Source: Haematobia irritans (Eukaryota > Arthropoda > Insecta > Diptera > Muscidae). From it: DNA of 64,000 bases. Of this stretch, positions 24,230-35,982 are shown one piece after another; within the stretch, counting starts at the first letter, position 1, and every line of letters starts with the position of its first letter. A model generated the notes under the pieces. That model worked only from the letters and a program-made list of their open reading frames with translations, was not told the DNA's origin and did no database searches. The DNA lies in NCBI RefSeq assembly GCF_050003625.1, contig NC_134399.1, forward strand, positions 151,336,473 to 151,400,472, in the 5' to 3' direction. Position numbers and translations under genes: made by a program.

Positions 24230-27200
24230 ATATAAAAAAACTTTGCCCAAATTTTCTATACATTGACCAAATTTTCTATATTGACCAAATTATCTATAGA
24301 AATAAAATTTTGAACACGTTTTCTATAGAAATAAAATGTTAACCAAATTTTCCATAGAAATAACATTTTGACAAAATTTTCTATAGAAATAAAATTTTGA
24401 CAAAATTTTCTAAATACATACGATTTTGACAAAATTTTCTATACAGATAAAATATTCACCAAATTATCTTTAGAAATTAAATTTTCATTTTCTATAGAAA
24501 TAAAATTTTAAACACATTTGCTATCGAAATTAAATTTTGGAAAAGTGTTCTATAGAAAAAACTTTTCACAAAATTTTCTATAGAAATAAAGGTTCACAAA
24601 ATTTTCTTAAGAAAAAAATTTTGGAAAAAATTTTCTAGAAATTTTGACTAAATTTTCTACAGAAGCAAAATTGTGCCAAATTTTCGATAGGAATAAACTT
24701 TTAACCGAATTTTCTATATAAATAAAATGTTGGCCAAATTTTTTATAGAAATAAAATGTTGATACAATTTTCGATAGAAATAAAATTTTGACAAAATTTC
24801 TATAGAAATAAAATTTTAACAAATTTTTCTATAGAAATAAAATGTTGGCCAAATTTTCTATACAAATAAAATATTCACGAAATTAGCTATGGAAATAAGA
24901 TTCTGACCAAATTTTCTATAGAACTAAAATTCTGAGAAAAATTATTTTAGTAATAAAGTTTTGAGAAAATTTTTATAGAAACAAAATTTTGAGAAATTTT
25001 TTATAGAAATAAAATGTTGACCAAATTTTTTCTATTCAAAAAATGAGAAAACTTTCAGTAGAAAAAAATTTTATAGAAATAATATACTAACAAAATTTTT
25101 TAGACAAATAAAATTTTGATCAAATTTTCTATGGACACAAAATTGTGACCAAATTTTCTATAGAAATAAAACTGAGACCAAATTTTCTATAAAAAATAAA
25201 ATTTTGACAAAATTTTCTATAGAAATAAAATTTTGACAAAATTTTCTATACAAATAAAAATTTTAAAAAAAATTTTATAGAAATAAAATGTTGACCTAAT
25301 TTTCTACAGACACAAAATTAAGCCAAATTTTCGATATGAATTAGATTTCGACCGAATTTTCTATAGAAATAAAATGTTGGCCAAATTTTCTATAGAAATA
25401 AAACTTTGACAAAATTTTCTATAGAAAAATAATTTTGACAAAATTATTTATACACAAAAAAAAAATCTGATTCAATCACGAAATTAATTGATTCAATTAA
25501 TTTTTTAATTGAAATGTCTTCAATCACAGAAATGATAGTATCAATTAAAAAATTAATTGATCCAATTAAAAAATTAATTGATACTATTAATTTGTGTGAT
25601 TAATTTTTATTTCAATTAAAAAATTTGTTGATTCAATTAAATTTTTAATTCAATATTTTTCAAAACTCAATTCAGATTTTAATTGGAAAAAATTTCGTGA
25701 TTTTTTTTTCTGTGTACAAGTAAAATATTCCCCAAACTATCTATAGAAAAAAAAGAGAAAACTTTCAGTAGAAATACAAGTGAGAAAGTTTTGTATAGAA
25801 ATAAAATATTGAGAAAATGTTTTACAGAAATAAAATTTTGACCAAATTTTCTATAGAGATAAAATTGTAACCAGATTTTCTATAGAAAAAAATTGTTGAC
25901 CAAATTTTCTCTAGAAATAAAATGTTTACCAAATTTTCTATAAAAAACTTGAGAATACTTTCAAAAGAAATAACATTTTGAAAAGTTGTTTTTTATAGAA
26001 ATATAATTTTGAGAAATTGTTTTTATAGAAATAACATTTTTACCAAATTTTCTATTTCTTTTGACAAAATTTTCTATAGAAAAAAAATGTTGACAAAATT
26101 TTCTATACAAGTAAAATATTCCCCAAATTTTCTATAGAATTAAAATTTTGAGAAACATTGTTTTAGAAATAAAATTTTGAGAAAAATTTTATAGAAACCA
26201 AATATTGAGAAATTTTTCATAGAAATAAAATTTTTGACAAATTTTCTATAGGAAAAAAGAGAAAACTTTCAGTAGAAATACAAGTGAGAAAGTTTTTTAT
26301 AGAAATAAAATATTGAGACAATTTTTTACAAAAATTATATTTTGACCAAATTTTCTATAGAGATAAAATTGTAACCAGATTTTCTAGAAAAAAAATTGTT
26401 GACCAATTTTCTATAGAAATAAAATTTTTACCAAATTTTCTATAAAAAACTTGAGAATACTTTCAATAGAAATAAAATTTTGAAAAGTTGTTTTTTATAG
26501 AAATATACTTTTGAGAAAATTTTTTATAGAAATAAAATTTTTACCAAATTTTCTATAGAAATAAAATTTTGACAAATATTGTATAGAAAAAAATTTTGAT
26601 TTCTATACAAGTAAAATATTCCCCAAGTTATCTATAGATATACAATTTCCACCAAATTTTCTATAGAACTAAAATTTTGAGAACAAATTTTTTAGAAATT
26701 TTTATCGAAACAACATTTTTGAGAAATTTTTCATAGAAATAAAACTTTGACCAAATTTTCTATAGAAAAAAAGAGAAAACTTTCAGTAGAAATACAAATG
26801 AGAAAGTTGTTTTTATAGAAATAAAATATTGAGAAAATTTTTTACAGAAATAAAATTTTGACCAAATTTTCTATAGATACAAAATTGTAACCAAATTTTC
26901 TATAGAAAAAAATTGTAACCAGATTTTTTATAGAAAAAAATTGTTGACCAAATTTTCTAACGAAATAAAATTTTTACCAAATTTTCTATAAAAGATTTGA
27001 GAATACTTTCAATAGAAATAACATTTTGAAAAGTTGTTTTTTATAGAAATACAATTTTGAGAAAATTTTTTATAGAAATAATATTGTTACCAAATTTTCT
27101 AAAGAAACAAAATTGTGACCATATTTTCTATAGAAAAAATTTGGAAAAACTTTCAAGAGAAATAAAATTTTGGAAAAAAAATTCTATAGAAATAACATTT

Positions 27201-27245
27201 GGAGAAAATTTTTCATAGAAATAAAATTTTGAGAAAAATCTCTAT
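24230..27245. repeat. 3-kb 29-bp minisatellite array, interrupted by G
   Basis: About 95 degenerate TTTCTATAGAAA units. A higher-order pattern is visible: the block with tttcagtagaaatacaagtg...acttgagaatactttcaata recurs at about 25755-25985, 26263-26480 and 26775-27025 (spacing about 510 bp). MITE G1 interrupts at 25453-25714. Confidence 0.95.
25453..25714 (+). mobile_element. MITE family G (copy 1), TA duplication
   Basis: 262 bp, starts CACAAAAAAAAAATCTGATT and ends TTTTTTTTTCTGTG, with TA on both sides. Internally almost entirely aattaattgattcaatta-type palindromic sequence, so it can fold into an extended hairpin. Inserted in the 29-bp array, which resumes immediately. Confidence 0.8.
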
Positions 27246-28785
27246 AATTTCATTATCTCTTAATCTCATAATTTGGATTACAATTTAATTCACATTTCGC
27301 ACGAGGTAATTCAATCAAATTTCAATGGCATTGAGTTCATAAAATTTTGGAGACATACTTTGCTTGGGAAAATTTCTTACAAAATTTTAAAAATAAACTA
27401 AAACAAAATAATTTTTTTGCAATAATTATAAGTTAATTTCAGCATCAGTTTTACAACTGACTATGTTTTCTGTGTGTTGTTATCGTTTTCTCCGTCCAAT
27501 TTTTGGATGCGTTGCAACACTGCCAGTAGCATGGTAACAAGCAAGGGTACGAAAAACAAAAGATTTATTCACATTTGAATACTCTAACGAAAGCCAAGTT
27601 GGTTTCAATACATATCAGGCCCACACATCCTAAATGTAGCCTTTCGAAATTGTAGGAACAATTTTGAATTATGACAGTAATCGTCGGATTTTGAAAAAAT
27701 TTGTTCAATGTAGTTCTCTCACTTAGAATACAAAAGCAGGTTGAAGAACAATTGTTAAGTATGGAACACATTCATGTGCTTCATTCAAAATTTATTCCTG
27801 GCTCGAGCTTCCAAATCAAATCTGCACTTCTGCCCGACCGAACTTATTGCAAAGTTTACTTATTTAAACAATTTATAGTTATACATATAAAATAATATAT
27901 ATGTAACAAAAATGTTTTTATGGATTTATGTTGCACATACTGCATATCGCTTTTTTAATATAAAATTCATATGAATTGATTGAGAGTTTCTCATAACAAT
28001 CTATGATTGATAGACCATCCAAAGTATACGATGGTAAAAGTTTGTTTTATCGAAAATTTTCACATTTTTTCATACAGCTTACAAATTCTATTTATTCGTC
28101 AAATGAATCCTTCCTACCTGATTGCAATTTGCGGACCTTGGAACATCAAATTAATTTGCACACGCCTATGCTCCGGGTAATGTAAATGGTTCAGCAACTC
28201 TAAGCAAAAAAGTGCATTTCGAAAAAAGTTTTAATTGAACAACTTTTTCAGTTTTGTTACATTGAACATTTTGTCGACTCCTCGTGGGTATAGTTATTTT
28301 AAGCGTTCACACATTATCGTGTAAAAACTCAACATACCTTTAGTGTAAATTTTTTAGTGTTGCTATGAACAATAACATATCCAATTATATAATTATTTTC
28401 AATTTTGTTTAAGAGAAACCAGCGAAAACATCCGTGTTAGAATAATAATGAGAAGTACACTAATAAAAGGAGGATGTTTCAAAAACTGTCGGTGTAAAGT
28501 TATGAGTTATATGTTAGAATATATTATGTTTGGGACATCAATGTTTCATAAATATAATATACAAGTAAACATATATACGCGATATCTTATTTAGAGAGCA
28601 AGAGAGTGATCAAATGAAAGCCATGGTCGCTGTGATACTGCTTGTATGTTGTTGCAGAAAACTGTTCTTGTATGAGTGCATAGGCTTGTCAGTGAAGCTT
28701 CCCCAAAAATATGAAATGCTTAAGTCTAAATATTAGTTAATTTAAATATTAAAATGTAACAAAGAGAAAAGGTACTAGGAAAACA
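27246..28785. other. Low-copy stretch with an F-like fragment
   Basis: 28490-28760 resembles the left arm of element F copy 1 (atgttagaatatattatgtt, gggacatcaatgtttcataa, cgcttgtatgttgtt-like, gcttaagtctaaatatta). The rest shows nothing recognisable; frames at 27565-27895 have no family resemblance. Confidence 0.45.
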
Positions 28786-28787
28786 AG

Positions 28788-29995
28788 TATATACGGCCGT
28801 ATATAATTCAGTTTGACAAAATTTGCTATAGAAATAAAATTTTGACAAAATTTTCTACAGAAATAAAATTTTGACAAAATTTTCTACAGAAATAAAATTT
28901 TGACACAATTTTCTATAGAAATAAAACTTTGAAAAAATTTTCTATAGAAATAAAATTTTAACAAAATTTTCTCTAGAAATAAAAGTTTGACAAAATTTTC
29001 TATAGAAATAAAATTTTGACAAAATTTTCTATAAAAATAAAATTTTAACAACATTTTCTATAGAAATAAAATTCTGGTAGATTATTTTTGGCGATATGTG
29101 CCAAAAAATAATTTGAATTGAATTTTGCTCCTCCAAGAGGCTCCGGAGGTCAAATCTGGGATTCGGGTTATATGGGGGCTATATAATTATGGACCGATAT
29201 GGACCAATTTTCGATTGGTTGTTAGAGACCGTATACTAACACCACGAACCAAATTTCAACTCGATCGGCTATATATAATTATAGACCTATATAGACTAAT
29301 TTTTACATGGGTGTTAGAGGTCATAAACTAACACCACGTACCGAATTTCTACCGGATCGGATGAAAATTGCTTTTTTAAGAGACTCCGAAAGCCAAACCA
29401 GGGATTTATGTGGGACTAGTTGGCCAGATGTATATGTTTGCAGATGCTATATGTCTGCTTTATTCTTATAGAAACGATGTGACGTTAAGAAATGCTATGG
29501 AAAGGGATATGTCCTTGATCCTTGAATATATGAGGTCGAAGACGAAATTGGTACGTTTTAGACCGACTTCGAACCAAGCTGTTAGTGAGTTTTCAATATC
29601 CATCAATGGTATTGTAGTTTACGAAGTCAAGGAAGTGAAATATTTAGGAATATTACTTCAGCATAATTTTTCTTGGGACTTTCATATATCTAGTTTGAGG
29701 AACAAAATAGCTCCAGCCTTAGGGGTTCTTTTTTCCAGAACTAAGATGATGCTATATCAGTCATTGGTGCAGAGTCATCTTGGTTATTTTTAGACGGAAG
29801 AATACCTCAGCTCTACGTTCTTTACAACGAATTCAGAATAAAGCTCTTAAGGCCGTCTTTAACCTGCCTATGATGTTTTCGACGATACCACTAAACGCGG
29901 AAATTTCTACAAATATTTTCAGATCAAATCTCGGAACCGTTTTATATGGGTGCTATATATAAGTATGGAGCGATATCGACCAATTTGTGTTTGGT
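28788..29995 (+). mobile_element. Family A element, rearranged, with LINE piece inside
   Basis: Starts aacaagtatatacggccgta, passes directly into a 29-bp array (28810-29070), then A units (tatatgggggctatataatt near 29169). LINE sequence interrupts 29412-29918, after which A resumes (agatcaaatctcggaaccg). No 3' core or hairpin. Confidence 0.7.
29410..29918 (+). pseudogene. LINE reverse transcriptase fragment
   Basis: The first frame (29410-29793) has FADAICLLYS, a degraded YADD active-site box in which the second Asp is replaced by Ala, followed about 70 residues later by KYLGILLQHNFSWDFHISSL, the block that follows the catalytic palm in non-LTR reverse transcriptases, and YQSLVQSHLGYF. A frameshift near 29790 moves the rest (RRKNTSALRSLQRIQNKALK) into the next frame, ending around 29918. 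Only palm-thumb sequence remains: no endonuclease, no N-terminal fingers, no 3' tail. The lost catalytic Asp, the frameshift and truncation at both ends make it inactive. The clade cannot be fixed by eye. Confidence 0.8.
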
Positions 29996-30076
29996 TATTA
30001 CCAGGGTTGGTCAGTCACAAAAGTTGTAAACCTAATGTAGAAAACCTAATTTTGAATTAAAGAAATTGTGAATATT

Positions 30077-31513
30077 TTTATACCCACCACCATAGAATGG
30101 TGACGGGGGTAAAATAAGTTTGTCATCGAAATATCGATTTCCGACTATATAAAGTATATATATTCTTGATCAGGGAGAAATTCTAAGACAATATGACCAT
30201 GTCCGTCTATCTGTCTGTCTGTCTGGCTGTCTGTCTGTTGTAATCACGCTACAGTCTTCAATAATGAAGCAATCGTGCTGAAATTGTGCACAAACTCGTC
30301 TTTTGTCTGCAGGCAGGTCAAGTTCGAAGATGGGCTATATCGGTCAAAATTTTGATATAGTCCCCATATAAACCGACCTCCCGATTTGGGGTCTTGGTCT
30401 TATATAAATCGAAGTTTTTATCAAATTTGCCTGAAATTTAAAATCTAGAGGTATTTTAGGACCATAAAGAGGTGTGCCAAAAATGGTGAGTATCGGTCCA
30501 TCTTTTGGTATAGCCCCCATATAGATTGATCTCCCGATTATATTTCTAGGGCTTCTAGAATCGATAATTTCTATCGAATTCGCCTGAAATTGGAAATCTA
30601 GAGGTATTTTAGCACCATAAAGAGGTGTGCCAAAAATGGTGAGTATCGCTCCATGCTTTAATATAGCCCCCATACAGACCGATTTTACTTCTTGGGCTTA
30701 TAGAAACCGTAGTTTGTATCCAAATTGCCTGAAATTGGAAATCTAGAAGTATTTTAGGACCATAAAGAGGTGTGCCAAAAATGGTGAGTATCGGTCCATG
30801 TTTTGGTATAGCCCCCATATTGACCGATCTCCCGATTTTACTTCTTTGGCTTATAGAAACCGTAGTTTTTACCCAATTTGCCTGAAATTGGAAATCTAGA
30901 GTTATTTTAGGACCATAACAAGGTGTGCCAAAAATGGTGAGTATCGGTCCATATTTTAGTGTAGCCCCCATAAGAACGATCTTAACTCCTTAGGTTTCTA
31001 GAAACCGTAGTTTTTATCCGATTTGCCTGAAATTGTAAATATTCTGGTATTTAAGGCTCACAAAAACGTGTATCGGATTAAGTTTTTATCTGTCCATTTG
31101 GTAATGCCTCCATATAGACCGATTTCACTTCTTGAGAGTATAGAAGGCGCACTGATCATGAAAATTGCTTGAAACTCAGTGTCAAATTTCCAGATTTTAT
31201 TTCTCTGGTGAAAATCTACATATTTAAGATTTCAAATCAAGACGTTATTTTATAATTTTCTTGTACACTTACAAGAGATGTTAATGATTCCTCTAAAACT
31301 CAAATAAAAATGGTTCTTATAAATCCAGAATCTGATATAGTCTTCATAGGTTAAGTCTCTAAATGTATATTCGTGAAGTGGTACTAGTTGAACTGCTCTG
31401 CTTGATCTGTCCTCAAACCCTCTGAAATTTCAAAGGAAACCCTAATATTTGATTCATGGTGGTGGGTGTTTAAGATTCGGCCCGGCCGAACTTACTGCTG
31501 TATATACTTGTTT
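30077..31513 (-). mobile_element. Family B element, complete
   Basis: Runs from the inverted 3' hairpin (tttatacccaccaccataga) through a ctgtctgtctgtctggctgt microsatellite core, four to five 153-bp units, and the inverted 5' end (ggcccggccgaacttactgc, tatatacttgttt). Minus-strand frames of 109 and 120 codons are tandem-unit translations. Confidence 0.9.
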
Positions 31514-31887
31514 ATTTTAATTCAGTTAGACTCACCGACAAAAGGGATGCAAAAAATGCTTCATATTGTATTTATTCAAAACTCTAGTAGTTTTACATCT
31601 CTCATTCCTAACTTCAAACTATTCTTTGTTTGCGTGGTCCATAATGTCCACCCAAGCGTTAGTTGAATCAGCGAGGGACTAGTTATAATTTTGAAAATGT
31701 TTAATTAGTATGGAAATTGGCCTAGCTGAAAGGACTGAAGTATTTAGAGTTTCCGACGTTTGCTACTTATTCTACATTTACGACGCGTATTTCACGTTTA
31801 CGACATTTACAACTTTGCGACAGTCGCAAACCTAAAAATGTTTGATATAGACCATCTCTGGTTATTAGAGGTATATGTCGTCCATAT
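31514..31887. other. Low-copy spacer
   Basis: Nothing recognisable between a B element and the hAT-like MITE. Confidence 0.4.
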
Positions 31888-32421
31888 TAGAGGTGTGCGC
31901 GTGACTGAAATTTCACTCACACTCACGCACATTCACGAAGCAAAATGTTTATTCACGCACGCTCATCCATGATACGTATGGTAGCCAATCCCACTCACGT
32001 ACATTCACGAAATGAAAATCAGTACTCACGCACGAACTACTTTTAAAGACTCACGCTCACACACGATTCACGAGACTCACGACATTTTCCAAGCGAAAAT
32101 CAGCAGAGGTAACAAAATTCAAAAATAGAATATAATTCGAGAGTTAAATTAATTTCTATTAACATACGAGTATGAATTAGGTTAGGTTAGGTGAAAGTGG
32201 CAGCCCGACTAAGTTTCAGGACCACTTAGACTATTCAGTCCATTGTGATACCACATTTAACTAAAAGTACCTATTACATATTCTAGTTTTAACCACTGAA
32301 CCTTCACTATTATTTTCTTTTGTTGAATCAACCAAATTGTTCCAAAAACATTAACAGACTGCTTAAGTTAACGTTTTCCAGGTCCGCCAGTAATCTAAAG
32401 CTATGTGCCCCTAAAATTCGC

Positions 32422-32610
32422 TTACGCCTTACACAAGAGGTGTTTAATTGATTCCTTTTCCTCGGCATCATGACAGCTCATACAGTAGTCATTATACTTC
32501 GCACCAATAGTTTTTGCAAATTCGCTTATCAGGCAGCGACCCGTTATAGCAGATATCAGAAGTGATATCTGACGCTTTGAGAACACTAGCATATCTAGTG
32601 TGCGGTTCAA
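32422..32610 (-). pseudogene. LINE C-terminal Cys/His region
   Basis: Translation includes LISAITGRCLISEFAKTIGA and then a CMSCHDAEEKESIKHLLC pattern (Cys-x2-Cys, later His and Cys), the zinc-knuckle-like end that follows RNase H in several RNase H-bearing LINEs. It is separated from the RNase H frame by stops at about 32615-32660. Confidence 0.7.
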
Positions 32611-32661
32611 CTTTAAATGGGGTCATATTTGCTTGGTGTCGTTACAACCCTTGCAATTCTC

Positions 32662-33160
32662 CTATCGAATATTGACCATCATAACAGGCTTCTCACGCAG
32701 TAAGAGCTTACAGGTAGCCCCTGGAATATGTAAGGTATTTCCTAGCCTTGGTAACTCATCTGCTTGACAGTTCCCCGGTATGTTCCTATGGTCAGGCACC
32801 CATATTAGGTGAATATTGTACTGCTCAGCCATCTCGGTGAGAGAATTGCGACAGTCGATGGCCGGTTTTGAGTAAAGGAACACAGAGTCCAAGGATTTTA
32901 TTGCAGGTTGACTGTCTGAGTATATATTAATGCCAACAATTTTTGGAACATTACTTCTCAGCCAATTCGCCACCTCTTTTATTGCTAATATTTCAGCCTG
33001 AAAAACACTACAGTGATTAGGTAATCTTTTCGCTATTCGAAGTTCCAGATCTTTAGAATATACTCCGAAACCCACTTGTCCATCCAATTTGGAGCCATCA
33101 GTGTAGAAATCTATATATCTTTTATTCCCCGGGGTCTGTGTGCACCACGCCTCACTGTTG
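32662..33160 (-). pseudogene. LINE RNase H domain
   Basis: Starting from the in-frame YIDFYTDGSK block (about 33085-33110), all four acidic catalytic positions of RNase HI are visible: Asp in TDGSK, Glu in FQAEILAI, Asp in YSDSQPAI and Asp in QADEL, preceded by the HRNIPGN loop. RNase H removes RNA from the RNA-DNA hybrid made during target-primed reverse transcription. The domain reads without a stop over about 165 codons, but is one base out of frame with the connector upstream (frameshift near 33165). No start codon belongs to it; it was part of a long second open reading frame. Confidence 0.85.
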
Positions 33161-33488
33161 GGATTAGAGTTTCAAACTTTTTGTCCAAAAGTGGTTTCGC
33201 CAGAGTGTAATCCACTACGTTAGGCACATCTGGCATTATTTTGAGGACCAAACTGTGGCCGTACATTTTTTCCGACCACAGCGATAGCTCGCGCAACCGC
33301 GCAGCCGTTGTTGCAGCTGACTGTTTGGCCAAAATGTCTAAAGGCAATAGATGCAGCATGACATTAAGGGAATATGTTCCTGTCTTACTGAATGCGCCTG
33401 AGATACACAAGCACGCCATACGCTGAACTTTATCTAAACCTGTCGGTTGCTGAAGTGTCGGCCACCAGACTACAACACCATATAGCAT
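33111..33488 (-). pseudogene. LINE reverse transcriptase-RNase H connector
   Basis: Opens with LYGVVVWWPTLQQPTGLDKV and continues QRMACLCISGAFSKTGTYSL and LHLLPLDILAKQSAATTAAR. These W-x-P, Q-R-x-x-L/C-x-x-x-x-G and LLPLD patterns are the standard thumb-to-RNase H connector of LINE polyproteins. It is in frame with neither neighbour. Confidence 0.8.
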
Positions 33489-33515
33489 TATAGGTCTAAC
33501 TACTGCCGTGTATAG

Positions 33516-34001
33516 CTAATGCACAATTTTCGGTTTTAGTCCCCACTTTTTTCCTATTGCCTTTTTGCACGAGTACAAAGCTACCCTGGCTTTCCTCGCC
33601 CTTTCTTCAATATTAAGCCTAAAGTTCAGCTTCCTGTCCAGAATAACGCCAAGGTATTCTGCACACTCACCAAAGGGAATTTCAATACCCCCTAAGGATA
33701 TGGACTTAACCGTGGGAGTTTTGCGATCATTGCAGTACATGACTAATCCTGTCTTGGCAGGATTTACGCCAAGACCATTCTTTTTTACCCATTTCTCAGT
33801 CATCCGGAGGGCTCTTTGTATAACATCTCTGATTGTGGATGGGAATTTTCCCCTGACTGCTAGGGCCACATCGTCTGCGTATGCCACCACTTTTATCCTT
33901 TCTTTTTCTAGGGAAACCAGAAGGTTGTTTATAGCAGCATTCCAAAGAAGAGGTGATATTACTCCTCCTTGAGGAGTGCCTCTGTTCACATACCTTTGCA
34001 T
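33516..34001 (-). pseudogene. LINE reverse transcriptase, palm and thumb
   Basis: Contains RGTPQGGVISPLLWNAAINN (motif B region of non-LTR reverse transcriptases), the intact active-site box VVAYADDVAL with both Asp residues, GLGVNPAKTGLVMY (motif D) and AEYLGVILDRKLNF. It would copy LINE and probably SINE RNA at the nicked target. The fingers and the endonuclease are missing because the insertion is 5'-truncated at 34043. A stop codon lies in frame immediately upstream of the Met-Gln-Arg, and the frame ends at 33516 before the connector, so even this part is not expressed as a working protein. Confidence 0.9.
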
Positions 34002-34289
34002 GTTTGCTTATCCTAGTGTGGCTGAAATACGTCTCCTCATTAGGAGTATGAATTAAATCTTGATTTTTTCGTGAACATAATTTTGCAAAAATTTCATTCA
34101 CGCACATTCACGAACCGATTTTATTTCTCACGAACGATCACGCACTACGTATTTATCTTAGTCCCATTAACGCATATTCACGAGAGTTGCTTTGGATTTT
34201 GTTCACGACTCATGTGATTGACGCGTGAATCACGCGTGTCTCGAGAATTTCGTGTCAAGTGCACAACTCTACTCCACATTCCATAATAA

Positions 34290-34440
34290 ATTTGAACCGC
34301 TTTGGATGAACATCTTCAAGAGGCTCCAGAGGTCATATTTGGGGATCGGTTTATATGGGGGCTATATATAATTATGTGGACCAATGGTTGTTTGAGAGCA
34401 TATAATCTCATACAAAATTTCAAGCATTTCGGATGAGAAA
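34290..34440 (+). mobile_element. Family A unit fragment
   Basis: One tandem unit: aagaggctccagaggtcata, ggggatcggtttatatgggg, gctatatataattatg. No termini. Confidence 0.75.
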
Positions 34441-34878
34441 GGTTTAACCCATTACACGCCAAGACCATTTAAAATAAAACAAGTATATACAGCAGTAAGT
34501 TCGGTCGGGCCGAATCTTAACTACCCACCACCATGAATCATATATTATAGTGTGCTTTGAAAATTTCAGGCGGGTTTGATGACAGATATCCTCCCAAGCA
34601 GTACCAGTACGCTTCCCGAAGATTAAAGATTATACCTATGAAGATTAGATCAGATTCTGGATTTATAAGAACCGTTTTTGTTTGAGTTTTAGAGGAATCA
34701 TAAACATCTCTTGTAAGTGTGCAAGTAAATGATGAAATAATGGTTTTATTTGATGTCAAATATCTGTAGATTTTTACCGTCTTATTAAATGAGTACGAGA
34801 AGTAAAATCTGGAAATATTACATTCAGTTTCCAGCAATTTTCATGATTAGTGCGCCTTATATACCCTCAAGAAGTTAA

Positions 34879-35368
34879 CCCTTTCACTACCGATGTCCAC
34901 TTAGAAGGACATTCGCAAAAGACACCAAATTCTATTTTCCCAATTAGTTTCGATTTATTTCTCGATGTTATTTTAAAGTAGAGGTTTTAATCTAAATAAG
35001 CGATAAATATTTTCCACATTGGTGAGCACTAAAATTCATTTTTATAAACTATAAATTTTTCTACTGTATGTTTCTAGTAAATGGACATTCATACAAAAAC
35101 TATAGCTGATACTTTTCCGGATCCTTTTTTGTATTTTTTTCTCACACTTTGAAAGATATCATAGGCCAAATAGCGCTTCTTTTCGTAAGGCCATTTGGTC
35201 ACAATTCAAGAATCAAGTTTTCAGAGCAAGCTCATATAGCTCTTGAAGTAAATGAGGTAGGTTCTCAAAATGACAATTTTTGTTCTACGAGTACATGCTG
35301 TTAGTATTAGTAAAAACAGAAGAAAAATTAAAGTTTTTAACAATAGGTTTATTTCGGTAGTAAAAGGG
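34879..35368. mobile_element. piggyBac-like MITE, 490 bp, TTAA duplication
   Basis: Ends CCCTTTCACTACCGA and TCGGTAGTAAAAGGG are inverted repeats with one mismatch, flanked by TTAA at 34875-34878 and 35369-35372. TTAA target duplication and CCC-initial termini are defining for piggyBac. The empty site in B reads caagaagtgaaatcgg. No transposase. Confidence 0.9.
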
Positions 35369-35982
35369 TTAAATCGGTCTATAAATACCATAAACGTTTT
35401 TATGGGTCTAAAATACAAGTATATTTACAATTTCAGACAAATCGGATAAAAACTATGGTTTCTAGAAACCCAAAAAGTAAAATCGGGAGATCGGTTGATA
35501 AGGGGGCTATATCAAAACATGGACCGATACTCACCATTTTCGGTGCACCTCTTAATGGTCCTAAAATACCTTTAGATTTCTCATTTCAGGCAAATTTAAT
35601 AAAAACTACGGTTTCTAAAGGCCAAGAAGAGATTGGTCTATATGGAGGATATACCAAAACATGGATCGATACACGCCAATTTCGGAACACGAATTTGTGA
35701 TCATAAAATACCTCTAGATTTCCAATTTTAGGAAATTTGAATAAAAACTACGGATTCAAGCAGCCCTAGAAGTATATATGGGGGCTGTATCAAAACTTGG
35801 ACCGATACTCACCATTTTCGGCACACCTCTCTATGGTCCTAAATACTTCTAGATTTCGAATTTCAGGCAAATTAGATAAAAGCTACGGTTTCTACAAGCC
35901 AAGAAGTAAAATCGAGAGATCGGTCTATATGGAGGGTATACCAAAATATGGACCAATACTCACCATTTTCGATACACCTCTT

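Larger units (their letters stand above)
32179..34043 (-). mobile_element. 5'-truncated LINE with 11-bp target duplication
   Basis: Flanked by gagtatgaatt at 32168-32178 and 34044-34054. Minus-strand order: reverse transcriptase (33516-34001), connector (33111-33488), RNase H (32662-33160), Cys/His C-terminus (32422-32610), then a 3' untranslated tail ending in cctaacctaacctaa-type repeats. The frames are offset by frameshifts and stops, so the copy is dead. RNase H plus a C-terminal CxxC-H-C motif fits the I/LOA/R1 assemblage; the exact clade is not determined. Confidence 0.9.
31888..34271. mobile_element. hAT-like MITE interrupted by a LINE
   Basis: Ends tagaggtgtgcgcgtgac (31888) and the complement of tagagttgtgcacttgac (ending 34271): 15 of 18 match. 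Without the LINE it is about 510 bp. Candidate 8-bp flanks gtccatat and ctccacat match at six positions. At least 16 TCACG motifs, usually attcacg or ctcacg, fill both arms (31910-32090, 34095-34250). TAGAGGTGTGC-type termini and subterminal motif clusters are typical of hAT elements. Confidence 0.6.
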
